Positions 1 to 7,239 of a DNA stretch of 8,021 nucleotides are shown in pieces. Made by a program: the position numbers and the translations under genes. The stretch is from positions 1-8,021 of the forward strand of contig UQVC01000058.1 in NCBI GenBank assembly GCA_900544395.1, read 5' to 3'. The first letter of the stretch is position 1. Each line of letters begins with the position of its first letter. Origin of the DNA: an uncultured Ruminococcus sp. (lineage in GTDB: Bacteria > Bacillota > Clostridia > Lachnospirales > Lachnospiraceae). Under the pieces are notes generated by a model. That model saw nothing but the letters and a program-made list of their open reading frames with translations, was not told where the DNA came from and made no database searches.

Positions 1-1671
1 TATCTTCATCTGGCGGCATTTTCCTATGAAGATACTCCAATCTGGAGATTCCTTGTAAATGGTGTGGAGATTAAAAAGGAAATCGGAATGCCGCAGGAAG
101 AAAATACGGTGGCGCTTCGTTATGAAATCCGAAATCGAAGCAGTCAGGCAGCAGAATTTGTACTGACTCCGTTTTTCCAGTTTGTACCAAAGGGAGCAGA
201 TCTCCTGCCGGAGCAGAAAATCTTATTTACAGGAGAAGCAGTGAAAAGTGAAGGAATGACACTACACCTTCGGACAAACGGAATGATAAAAGAGACAGCA
301 GAGAGAGAGGAAGTTTATTTTTACCGCTATGATGTCTGTGACGGACGCAGAGCGTATGGACACGCAAGAGCCAACCACCAGATCTGTCTGCAGGCAGAGG
401 CAGGAAAACAGGTGGTTTTGGAAGTTGTCTATGAGATGGAACCGTCGCAAAAAAGTGCAGAGTCCATCATAGAACAGACCAAAGCAGACCGAAAGAATTT
501 GGTGGAAAGAGCGGGATTTACTTCGGCGATTGCGAATATGCTGGTAAAGAGCGCCAGACAGTTTGTTTCAAAACGGGAGTCAACAGGGGGAGATACAATA
601 CTGGCAGGGTATCCGTTTTTTGAAGACTGGGGAAGAGATACCATGATTGCACTTCCGGGAATCTGTATTTCCACCGGGCAGTTTGAGACAGCCAAACGGA
701 TCCTTCGCACCTTTGCACAGAATGAGAGAGACGGTCTGATGCCGAATCTGTTTCCGGAGGGAGGAAACGAGCCGCTGTACAATACAGTCGATGCGGCACT
801 GTTGTTTATCAATTGCGTGTATTTGTATTATGAAGCAACAAAAGATATGGAGTTTGTCCGGGAAGTGTATCCGGTGATGGAGCGGATCATGGATGGATAT
901 CAGAACGGGACAAAGTTTGGGATCCACATGGATACAGACGGGCTGATCTGTGCAGGGGAAGGTCTTGCTCAGGTGACCTGGATGGACGTACGTGTGGGAG
1001 AGATTCTGCCGACTCCAAGACACGGAAAGCCGGTGGAGATCAATGCCTACTGGTACAATGCCTTAAAAATTATGGAAACATTTACAGAAGAAGCAGAAAC
1101 AAGCAGATACTACGCGCAACTGGCAGAAAAGGTAAGGGATTCGTTTACAGAAAAATTCTGGATGTCGCAGAAAAATTGTCTGAAAGACCTGGTTTCCGGA
1201 ACAGAGGCAGATACCCAGATCCGCTGCAATCAGATCTGGGCACTCTCCATGCCGTTTACGATGCTGGAGCCGGAAAAAGAGCGGAAGATAGTGGAAACTG
1301 TTTTTGAAAAGCTGTATACTTTTTATGGGATGCGTACACTGGAAGAAGCAGATCCGGAATTTCATCCATACTATGAAGGAGCGATGGAAAAGCGGGATAT
1401 GGCATACCATCAGGGCACTGTATGGACGTTCCCACTGGGGGCTTACTATCTGGCGTATCTCAAGGTTCACGCATACAGTGAACGCGCAAAACAGGACGTA
1501 AAAGAGCAGCTGGAAGTTCTGGAGTGCGCACTTAAGGAAGGGTGCATTGGACAGCTGCCGGAAATCTACGACGGGAAAAACCCAGTGTCTTCCAAAGGCT
1601 GTTTTGCACAGGCATGGAGTGTCGGGGAATTGCTTCGTGTATATGAACAGATTGAAAAAAAGAAGAAATAA
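1..1671 (+). CDS. Amylo-alpha-1,6-glucosidase (GH133 glycogen debranching enzyme), 5' end cut off by the window
   Basis: Likely hydrolyses the single alpha-1,6-linked glucose stubs left at branch points of glycogen or branched maltodextrin, releasing free glucose in the cytoplasm. The frame is open from base 1 to TAA at 1669-1671, giving 556 visible codons. The GTG at 64 is internal: codons before it read as normal family sequence (YLHLAAFSYEDTPIWRF), so the true start lies upstream, perhaps about 100 residues away judging from usual family lengths. Visible codons 1 to about 150 match the beta-rich N-terminal debranching domain. Codons about 160-556 form the (alpha/alpha)6 catalytic domain, with family signatures GYPFFEDWGRDTMIALPG (203-220), YNTVDA (260-265), TWMD (326-329), TPRHGKPVEINA (338-349) and EIYDG (521-525), then GCFAQAWSVGELLR. 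Candidate catalytic acids are D264 and E521, by loose analogy with eukaryotic debranching enzymes; this is an inference. It lacks the transferase half of the eukaryotic bifunctional enzyme. glgP follows after 27 bases. Confidence 0.93.
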   Translation, partial: YLHLAAFSYEDTPIWRFLVNGVEIKKEIGMPQEENTVALRYEIRNRSSQAAEFVLTPFFQFVPKGADLLPEQKILFTGEAVKSEGMTLHLRTNGMIKETAEREEVYFYRYDVCDGRRAYGHARANHQICLQAEAGKQVVLEVVYEMEPSQKSAESIIEQTKADRKNLVERAGFTSAIANMLVKSARQFVSKRESTGGDTILAGYPFFEDWGRDTMIALPGICISTGQFETAKRILRTFAQNERDGLMPNLFPEGGNEPLYNTVDAALLFINCVYLYYEATKDMEFVREVYPVMERIMDGYQNGTKFGIHMDTDGLICAGEGLAQVTWMDVRVGEILPTPRHGKPVEINAYWYNALKIMETFTEEAETSRYYAQLAEKVRDSFTEKFWMSQKNCLKDLVSGTEADTQIRCNQIWALSMPFTMLEPEKERKIVETVFEKLYTFYGMRTLEEADPEFHPYYEGAMEKRDMAYHQGTVWTFPLGAYYLAYLKVHAYSERAKQDVKEQLEVLECALKEGCIGQLPEIYDGKNPVSSKGCFAQAWSVGELLRVYEQIEKKKK

Positions 1672-1684
1672 AACATGGAATCTG

Positions 1685-1691
1685 AAAGGAG
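1685..1691 (+). promoter_or_regulatory. Ribosome-binding site that sets the glgP start
   Basis: AAAGGAG lies 7 bases before the ATG at 1699. Two in-frame ATGs lie further upstream or too close: 1675 precedes this site and has no comparable one of its own, and 1693 is only one base away. The ATG at 1699 is therefore the best start. Confidence 0.85.
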
Positions 1692-1698
1692 AATGATA

Positions 1699-3960
1699 AT
1701 GGAAAAAGAATTAGAGCAGATGTTACAGACAGTTTGCAGCAAAGGAATAAAAGAGGCATCCAGTGAAGAGATTTACGCAGCGCTTCTTCAGTGGTCCAAA
1801 GAAAAAATGAATGGTATGAAACACAACGAGGGAGACAGAAAACTGTACTACATTTCCGCAGAATTTCTGGTGGGGAAACTCTTGTCCAACAACCTGATCA
1901 ATCTGGGTGTATTTGAAGAAGTCAGAGAAGTGCTGAAAAAACACGGACACGATCTGACAGAGATTGAAGAAGTAGAATTGGAACCATCTCTTGGAAACGG
2001 AGGACTGGGACGTCTGGCAGCATGTTTCCTGGATTCCATCGCAACACTCGGACTTAATGGAGACGGTGTGGGACTGAACTATCACGACGGATTATTCCTT
2101 CAGAAATTTTCTGACAACAAACAGTGGGAAGAGAAAAATCCATGGATCACAGAAAAGAGCTGGCTGACAAAAACAGATGTGAGTTTTGAGGTTCCGTTTA
2201 AAGATTTTACTCTGAAATCTACCATGTATGATATTGACGTACCGGGATATCAGAGCGGCTGCAACAAACTGCACCTGTTTGATCTGGACAGTGTAGATGA
2301 GAGCATCATTGGAAACGGGATCCAGTTTGACAAACAGGATATCCACAAAAACCTGACATTGTTCCTCTATCCGGATGACAGTGATGAGGCAGGACAGCTT
2401 CTGCGTATTTATCAGCAGTACTTTATGGTCAGCAATGCAGCACAGTTGATCCTCAAAGAAGCCGAGGAGCGTGGAGTGAATCTGTATCACTTGCATGAGC
2501 ATGTGTGTATCCAGATCAACGATACCCATCCGACGATGGTGATCCCGGAACTGATCCGGATCCTCACTGAGCAGAAAGGATTCAATATCGACACTGCAGT
2601 GGATGTGGTGAGCAAGACCTGTGCCTATACCAATCATACAATCCTGGCAGAGGCGCTGGAAAAATGGCCGATCTCTTACCTGGAAAAAGTAGTGCCTCAT
2701 CTGATGCCGATCATCCGGGAATTGGACAGACGGGTCAGAAGAGATTTCCACGATCCAAGAGTGTATATCATCGATGAGATGGACCGTGTGCATATGGCGC
2801 ATATCGATATCCATTTCGGATATGCAGTAAACGGTGTGGCAGCGCTTCACACAGAGATTTTAAAAGAATCTGAGCTGAAACCGTTCTACGATATTTATCC
2901 GCAGAAGTTCAACAATAAGACCAACGGAATCACATTCCGCAGATGGCTGGTACACTGCAATCACAATCTGGCAGAGTACTTAAAAGAACTGATCGGACCT
3001 GGATATATGGAGAATGCAGAAGAACTGGAAAAACTTCTGGCATATCAGGATGATGAGAATGTTCTTGCAAAATTGAAAGAGATTAAAAAAGAAGCAAAAG
3101 CAGAGTTAAAGAAATATCTCAAGATGACACAGAATGTGGAGATTGATGAAAATTCTGTATTTGATATCCAGATCAAACGTCTCCATGAGTATAAGAGACA
3201 GCAGATGAACGCACTGTATGCGATCTACAAATACAAAGAGATCAAAAAAGGAAATCTGCCGAAACGTCCGCTCACAATGATCTTCGGAGCAAAGGCAGCT
3301 CCGGCATATACGATTGCCAAAGATATCATTCATCTGATCCTCTGCCTGCAGCAGCTCATTGACAATGATCCGCAGGTAAGCCCATATATGAAGATCGTGA
3401 TGGTAGAAAACTACAATGTGACAAAAGCAGAGAAGCTGATCCCTGCATGTGATATTTCCGAGCAGATTTCGCTGGCATCCAAGGAAGCCTCCGGAACCGG
3501 AAATATGAAATTCATGCTCAACGGCGCCGTGACACTTGGAACAGAAGACGGAGCAAACGTAGAGATCCACCAGCTGGTAGGGGATGACAATATTTATATC
3601 TTCGGAGAAACATCAGAAAAGATCATCAAGCTGTATGAGACAGGAGAATACTGTTCCAAAGACATCTATGAGAATGATCCGCTGGTAGAAGAGCTGGTAG
3701 ACTTTATTATCAGTAAAGATTTGATCCGCATCGGAGATCCGGTGAACCTGGGACGTCTGTACAAAGAAATCGTAGGCAAAGACTGGTTCATGGCACTTTT
3801 GGATGTGAAAGATTATATCAGAACAAAAGAGCAGATGCTTTCTGATTACGAAGATGAAAAAGCGTGGGAGAAAAAAATGCTGGTGAACATTGCCAAAGCC
3901 GGATTTTTCTCTTCCGACAGAACGATTGCAGAGTATAACAGAGACATCTGGCATCTGTAG
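1699..3960 (+). CDS. glgP: Glycogen/maltodextrin phosphorylase (GT35)
   Basis: Removes terminal glucose from alpha-1,4-glucan chains using phosphate, giving glucose 1-phosphate; PLP-dependent and cytoplasmic. It has 753 residues from the ATG at 1699, chosen by its ribosome-binding site; starting at 1675 would add eight. Family motifs appear in order: YYISAEFLVGKLL; GNGGLGRLAACFLDS (from G99, with N100); LYPDD; INDTHP; TCAYTNHT with H313 (rabbit His377); FNNKTNGITFRRW; KRLHEYKRQ with K493, R494 and K499 (rabbit 568, 569, 574); and EASGTGNMKFMLNG with K604 as the PLP-binding lysine (rabbit 680). The C-terminus SSDRTIAEYNRDIW is typical. No motif is broken. The protein is clearly shorter than muscle or E. 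coli enzymes, missing about 33 residues at the N-terminus and segments between the GNGGLG motif and H313, as in clostridial forms. Its place between debranching enzyme and MalQ fits glycogen or maltodextrin use; sequence alone does not tell GlgP from MalP. Confidence 0.96.
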   Translation: MEKELEQMLQTVCSKGIKEASSEEIYAALLQWSKEKMNGMKHNEGDRKLYYISAEFLVGKLLSNNLINLGVFEEVREVLKKHGHDLTEIEEVELEPSLGNGGLGRLAACFLDSIATLGLNGDGVGLNYHDGLFLQKFSDNKQWEEKNPWITEKSWLTKTDVSFEVPFKDFTLKSTMYDIDVPGYQSGCNKLHLFDLDSVDESIIGNGIQFDKQDIHKNLTLFLYPDDSDEAGQLLRIYQQYFMVSNAAQLILKEAEERGVNLYHLHEHVCIQINDTHPTMVIPELIRILTEQKGFNIDTAVDVVSKTCAYTNHTILAEALEKWPISYLEKVVPHLMPIIRELDRRVRRDFHDPRVYIIDEMDRVHMAHIDIHFGYAVNGVAALHTEILKESELKPFYDIYPQKFNNKTNGITFRRWLVHCNHNLAEYLKELIGPGYMENAEELEKLLAYQDDENVLAKLKEIKKEAKAELKKYLKMTQNVEIDENSVFDIQIKRLHEYKRQQMNALYAIYKYKEIKKGNLPKRPLTMIFGAKAAPAYTIAKDIIHLILCLQQLIDNDPQVSPYMKIVMVENYNVTKAEKLIPACDISEQISLASKEASGTGNMKFMLNGAVTLGTEDGANVEIHQLVGDDNIYIFGETSEKIIKLYETGEYCSKDIYENDPLVEELVDFIISKDLIRIGDPVNLGRLYKEIVGKDWFMALLDVKDYIRTKEQMLSDYEDEKAWEKKMLVNIAKAGFFSSDRTIAEYNRDIWHL

Positions 3961-3974
3961 GATATGGCAAAAGC

Positions 3975-3982
3975 AAAAGGAG
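3975..3982 (+). promoter_or_regulatory. Ribosome-binding site that sets the malQ start
   Basis: AAAAGGAG ends 8 bases before the ATG at 3991. The earlier in-frame ATG at 3964 lies upstream of this site, just after the glgP stop, and would add a nine-residue lysine-rich leader (MAKAKGESK) not expected in the family. The start at 3991 is preferred. Confidence 0.85.
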
Positions 3983-3990
3983 AGAGTAAA

Positions 3991-5460
3991 ATGAGAAAAA
4001 CAGGAATTTTGATGCCTGTATCTTCCCTCCCGTCCCGAACGGGAGTGGGAGAGATGGGGGCAGAAGCATATCATTTTCTGACATTGTTAAAAGAAAGCGG
4101 TGTGAAGATCTGGCAGATTTTGCCGATGAATCCGGTGGGATACGGAAACTCCCCGTATCAGCCATATTCTTCCTGTGCAGGGGATGAGCTATATATCAGT
4201 CTGGATACGCTGTATGAGGAAGGGCTGTTAAAAGAAAGACCAGAAGGGTTTCACGAATATGCGACGAAAGTCGATTACGATGCTGTGCGTCTGCACAAAG
4301 AGCCTTATTTAAGAGAAGCTTTTCAGGCATTTCTTACAAGTGGCGGTTGTGAGACAGAAGACTATCAGGAGTTTGCAGATCAGAGCTGGGTATATGAATA
4401 TGGTGCTTTCCGTGCGCTGAAAAAGGCAAACGGGGGATGCTGCTGGAATGAATGGAAACAGGAAGATAAAATGTGGCCGGATGCGAGAACGGATTTGGTG
4501 CCTGAGTTAGAAACAGAAGTGCAGTATCATATGTTTTTACAGTATGTATTTTTCAGTCAGTGGATGAAACTGAAAGAAAAGGCCAATGCGTATGATATTC
4601 AGATCATGGGAGATGTGCCGTTTTATGTGGGGGTAGATTCTGTGGACGTGTGGGCAGCAAAAGACAATTTCCTTCTGGATACAGACGGAAGGCCGATCTT
4701 TATTGCAGGAGTTCCGCCGGATTATTTCAGTGCTACCGGTCAGAGATGGGGCAATCCAATCTACAACTGGGAATATTTAAAAGAAAACAACTATCAGTTC
4801 TGGGTGGACCGGATCGGATACAGCAGCAAGCTGTTTGACATTATCCGGATCGATCACTTCCGGGCGTTTGACACCTTCTGGAAAATTCCGGCAAGTTGTC
4901 CGACAGCTGTGGAAGGCGAGTGGATTGAGGCGCCGGGATATGAAGTGATCGACACGCTCAAAGAGAAGATCCCGGGTGTAAATCTGGTGGCGGAAGATCT
5001 GGGAGATCTCAGACCGGAAGTACTGGAATTGAAGGATCACTATCATCTGAAAGGCATGAAGATCCTTGTATTTTCGATTGAGACAAAAGGAAAATATGCA
5101 TATGACAGCTTCCGCGATGTAGAAAATATGATCGTGTATACAGGAACGCATGACAATGATACTTTGATGGAGTGGTATCATAATCTGACCTGCGCGGCGA
5201 AGCGTAAAGTGCGCAGATTTCTCACACGTGAGGGAATCAGACAGGGAAGTGTCAAAGACCGTCTGCTTGCTTATACATTAAAGAGCAAGGCAGAATATGC
5301 GATTATTCCGATGGCGGATATTTTAGGGCAAGGAAAAGAAGGGCATCTGAATACACCGGGGACAGTCGGTTCTCCGAACTGGGAGTGGAGAATGCCGGAC
5401 TTTACACTTGCCGGGAAAGAACTGAAACGATATAAAAATCTGATCACATTCCGGAACTAA
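3991..5460 (+). CDS. malQ: 4-alpha-glucanotransferase (amylomaltase, GH77)
   Basis: Transfers alpha-1,4-glucan segments between oligosaccharides, building chains long enough for GlgP from maltose and maltotriose and releasing glucose; cytoplasmic. It has 489 residues from the ATG at 3991, close to the roughly 500-residue Gram-positive and Thermus type and lacking the N-terminal extension of E. coli MalQ. Motifs in order: GILMPVSSLPSRTGVGEMG at the N-terminus, YGNSPYQPYS (from Y51), the 250s-loop FSATGQRWGNP (246-256), RIDHFRAF with nucleophile D288, VAEDLGDL with acid/base E335, and THDND with D388. The spacing of these three acids (47 and 53) closely follows Thermus amylomaltase (293, 340, 395; from memory). 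NWEWRMP near the C-terminus is also typical. The next gene starts 12 bases after the stop. A strong hairpin at 4021-4052 falls 30 bases into the coding region. No truncation or missing key residue is seen. Confidence 0.96.
   Translation: MRKTGILMPVSSLPSRTGVGEMGAEAYHFLTLLKESGVKIWQILPMNPVGYGNSPYQPYSSCAGDELYISLDTLYEEGLLKERPEGFHEYATKVDYDAVRLHKEPYLREAFQAFLTSGGCETEDYQEFADQSWVYEYGAFRALKKANGGCCWNEWKQEDKMWPDARTDLVPELETEVQYHMFLQYVFFSQWMKLKEKANAYDIQIMGDVPFYVGVDSVDVWAAKDNFLLDTDGRPIFIAGVPPDYFSATGQRWGNPIYNWEYLKENNYQFWVDRIGYSSKLFDIIRIDHFRAFDTFWKIPASCPTAVEGEWIEAPGYEVIDTLKEKIPGVNLVAEDLGDLRPEVLELKDHYHLKGMKILVFSIETKGKYAYDSFRDVENMIVYTGTHDNDTLMEWYHNLTCAAKRKVRRFLTREGIRQGSVKDRLLAYTLKSKAEYAIIPMADILGQGKEGHLNTPGTVGSPNWEWRMPDFTLAGKELKRYKNLITFRN
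4021..4052 (+). other. Strong bulged inverted repeat inside the 5' part of malQ
   Basis: CTCCCGT at 4027-4033 pairs perfectly with ACGGGAG at 4039-4045 around the five-base loop CCCGA. Bulging T4046 lets the stem continue: TCTTCC at 4021-4026 pairs with GGGAGA at 4047-4052, including one T-G wobble. That makes 13 pairs with one bulge. No T-run follows, so it is not an intrinsic terminator. It encodes the conserved SSLPSRTGVGE segment, so it may be a by-product of codon choice. The pairing is directly visible; any function is speculative. Confidence 0.55.
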
Positions 5461-5465
5461 AGGAG
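5459..5465 (+). promoter_or_regulatory. Ribosome-binding site overlapping the malQ stop
   Basis: AAAGGAG begins in the last two bases of the malQ TAA (5458-5460) and ends 7 bases before the ATG at 5473. This supports that start and suggests tightly coupled translation of malQ and the next gene. Confidence 0.8.
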
Positions 5466-5472
5466 AGACAAC

Positions 5473-7227
5473 ATGCAATTTGCTGGAATTTTTCATAAAA
5501 CATCAGAACAGATGAGTTATGCGTTAAATGAAAATGAGCTGATCGTAAACTTAAGAACAGGATATGATGTCAGACGGGTCTTCATTCATTATGGAGATCC
5601 GTTTGAATCGGGAATCCTTGGCGGAAACGAGAAATGGACCGGAAAGAGAGAGGAAATCTGTTTTAAGAAACGTTTGCGTCACCAGCTCTGGTGGACAACG
5701 ACATTGGTTCCAAAGTATAAACGCTGCAAATATTATTTTGAATTACATACAGAGGAAGAAGTCTGGTATTATTTTGAGGATGGATTTCTGACAGAAGAAC
5801 AGATGCAGATGGATGGAAGGATGCTGCAGTGCTTTACCGTACCGTGGATGAATCCTGCGGATATTAATGTGACGCCGGACTGGGTCAATGAGACTATCTG
5901 GTACCAGATCTTTCCAGATCGATTCTGCAAAGGAGCAGACACCAAAGAGGAGGAAGGCGTGACAGCATGGCGTACCGGCGCTGTGACGAATGAAGAACGG
6001 TTTGGAGGAAATCTGAACGGGATCCGGGAAAAACTTTCATATTTGGAGAAACTTGGAATCACCGGAATATACTTAAATCCGATCATGAAAGCAGAGTCTA
6101 ACCATAAATATGACACCACAGATTATACGGTGATCGATCCTCATTTTGGGACAGAGGAAGAGTTTACAGCTCTGGTACAGGAAGCCCATCAGCATGGAAT
6201 CCGGGTTATGGTGGATGCGGTGTTCAACCATTGTGGAAGAAAGTTTGCACCATGGCTGGACGTTCTGGAGAAAAAAGAAAAATCTGCGTATGCAGACTGG
6301 TTTATGATCCATGACTGGGAAACAATCGAAAAACGGGCAGATACGAGAGACGGACGGTTTTATTCGTTTGCATTTACGGATGGAATGCCAAAGCTGAATA
6401 CAAATAACGAAGAAGTAATTCAATACTTCTGTAAAATATGCGAAGACTGGATCCGCAAATTCGATATTGACGGAATCCGGTTTGACGTGGGAAATGAAGT
6501 TTCCCACCGTTTTCTGAAAAAAATCCGGGAGCATTTAAAACAGATGAAACCGGATCTGTACTTACTGGGTGAAATCTGGCATGATGCAAGTCAGTGGCTT
6601 CTGGGAGAGGAGTACGATTCTGTAATGAACTATCCTCTGATGAGCGGAATCCATGATTTCTTTTTAGATCGGGGAATGGAAAAAGAAGAATTTGAGTATA
6701 TGGTGAACCGCTGTTATACGATGTATATGCAGCAGAGCAACAATGTGATGTTCAATCTTCTGGATTCTCATGACACGCAGCGTCTGATGAGTCGGTTTGA
6801 TGATCTGGATCTGTTTTACCAGCAACTTGCCGTGTTGTTTACAATGCCGGGAAGTGCCTGCATTTATTATGGAACAGAGATTGCAATGGAAGGCGGTTTT
6901 GATCCGGACTGCCGCAGATGTATGCCGTGGCAGGAACTGGATTCATCCGAAAACCAGGAAAAAATCCAGATCATGCAAAAGCTGATCGCAATGCGGAAAC
7001 AGGAAGCAGCCTGCAAAAGTCTGTATTTCCATTTTCCGAATGAGTATGAGAAGAGACGTCTTGTGGAGTATATCAAACTGGATCAGGACGGCAATCAGCT
7101 GGAAGTACTCTTAAACTGTTCTGAGGAACCGGTATCAGTAAAAGAAGAGGGAGAAGTTTTGTTTTCCCGCAGATTTGAGCAGGGTGTATTGAAGAAAAAC
7201 GGAACTTTGATCAGAAGAAAGAAATAA
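5473..7227 (+). CDS. Neopullulanase / cyclomaltodextrinase / maltogenic amylase-type alpha-glycosidase (GH13_20)
   Basis: Hydrolyses alpha-1,4 bonds, and in many relatives some alpha-1,6 bonds, in cyclodextrins, pullulan fragments and maltodextrins, giving maltose, panose and glucose. It has 584 residues, matching the usual 580-590. Residues 1 to about 125 look like the N-terminal CBM34-type beta domain (LIVNLRTGYDVRRVFIHYGDP). The TIM barrel begins at TIWYQIFPDRF (141-151). Conserved regions follow: DAVFNH (248-253); MPKLNTNN (305-312), a hallmark of this subfamily; GIRFDVGNEVSH with nucleophile D338; GEIWHD with acid/base E367; and DSHDTQR with D434. The spacings of 29 and 67 equal those recalled for Bacillus neopullulanase (328, 357, 424). 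About 85 C-terminal residues form a beta domain. There is no signal peptide, so it acts inside the cell on imported dextrins or on glycogen breakdown products. Neopullulanase, cyclomaltodextrinase and maltogenic amylase cannot be separated by sequence alone. Confidence 0.94.
   Translation: MQFAGIFHKTSEQMSYALNENELIVNLRTGYDVRRVFIHYGDPFESGILGGNEKWTGKREEICFKKRLRHQLWWTTTLVPKYKRCKYYFELHTEEEVWYYFEDGFLTEEQMQMDGRMLQCFTVPWMNPADINVTPDWVNETIWYQIFPDRFCKGADTKEEEGVTAWRTGAVTNEERFGGNLNGIREKLSYLEKLGITGIYLNPIMKAESNHKYDTTDYTVIDPHFGTEEEFTALVQEAHQHGIRVMVDAVFNHCGRKFAPWLDVLEKKEKSAYADWFMIHDWETIEKRADTRDGRFYSFAFTDGMPKLNTNNEEVIQYFCKICEDWIRKFDIDGIRFDVGNEVSHRFLKKIREHLKQMKPDLYLLGEIWHDASQWLLGEEYDSVMNYPLMSGIHDFFLDRGMEKEEFEYMVNRCYTMYMQQSNNVMFNLLDSHDTQRLMSRFDDLDLFYQQLAVLFTMPGSACIYYGTEIAMEGGFDPDCRRCMPWQELDSSENQEKIQIMQKLIAMRKQEAACKSLYFHFPNEYEKRRLVEYIKLDQDGNQLEVLLNCSEEPVSVKEEGEVLFSRRFEQGVLKKNGTLIRRKK
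6484..6511 (+). other. Inverted repeat at the catalytic-nucleophile codons, followed by a short T-run
   Basis: GTGGGAAA at 6487-6494 pairs perfectly with TTTCCCAC at 6500-6507 around the loop TGAAG. With C6508 bulged, three more pairs (6484-6486 with 6509-6511, one of them a wobble) extend it. TTTT then C and T follow, at 6510-6515. It superficially resembles a weak terminator but lies deep inside a gene, over the codons for the conserved DVGNEVSH motif. An eight-pair stem of this kind is expected roughly once by chance in 8 kb. Function is unlikely. Confidence 0.3.
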
Positions 7228-7232
7228 AGGAG
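7226..7232 (+). promoter_or_regulatory. Ribosome-binding site overlapping the stop of the GH13_20 gene
   Basis: AAAGGAG starts within the TAA at 7225-7227 and ends 7 bases before the ATG at 7240. The junction repeats the malQ/GH13_20 arrangement (TAAAGGAGA, 12-base spacer), which points to one co-transcribed, translationally linked unit. Confidence 0.8.
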
Positions 7233-7239
7233 AAAGTCA

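Noticed and set aside
64..66. GTG as the start of the first gene
   Set aside because: The frame stays open to base 1 and the preceding codons read as debranching-enzyme sequence. There is no ribosome-binding site just before it, so the gene is truncated by the window edge.
1465..1483. Six-base inverted repeat GTTCAC / GTGAAC inside the debranching gene
   Set aside because: Short, within coding sequence and expected many times by chance.
1675..1677. Upstream ATG as the glgP start
   Set aside because: It sits three bases after the preceding stop and upstream of the AAAGGAG site, which is ideally placed for the ATG at 1699.
2799..2825. Seven-base inverted repeat GCATATC / GATATGC inside glgP
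   Set aside because: AT-rich arms with a 13-base loop, in a run of ATC and GAT codons; several are expected by chance.
2092..2850. 252-codon open frame on the minus strand inside glgP, plus several 60-150 codon minus-strand frames across the window
   Set aside because: They lie entirely opposite genes with clear family motifs, read as histidine-, cysteine- and serine-rich sequence typical of antisense shadows, and have no recognisable domain.
3964..3966. Upstream ATG as the malQ start
   Set aside because: It lies upstream of the AAAAGGAG site at 3975-3982, which serves the ATG at 3991. The extra nine residues do not fit the family N-terminus.
3961..3990. Possible terminator or promoter in the glgP-malQ spacer
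   Set aside because: The 30 bases hold a ribosome-binding site but no hairpin, T-run or paired -35/-10 boxes, which fits read-through transcription.
4650..4838. Short plus-strand overlapping frames such as 4650-4838, 5564-5791 and 6797-6985
   Set aside because: Out-of-frame shadows within malQ and the GH13_20 gene, with no ribosome-binding support or recognisable product.
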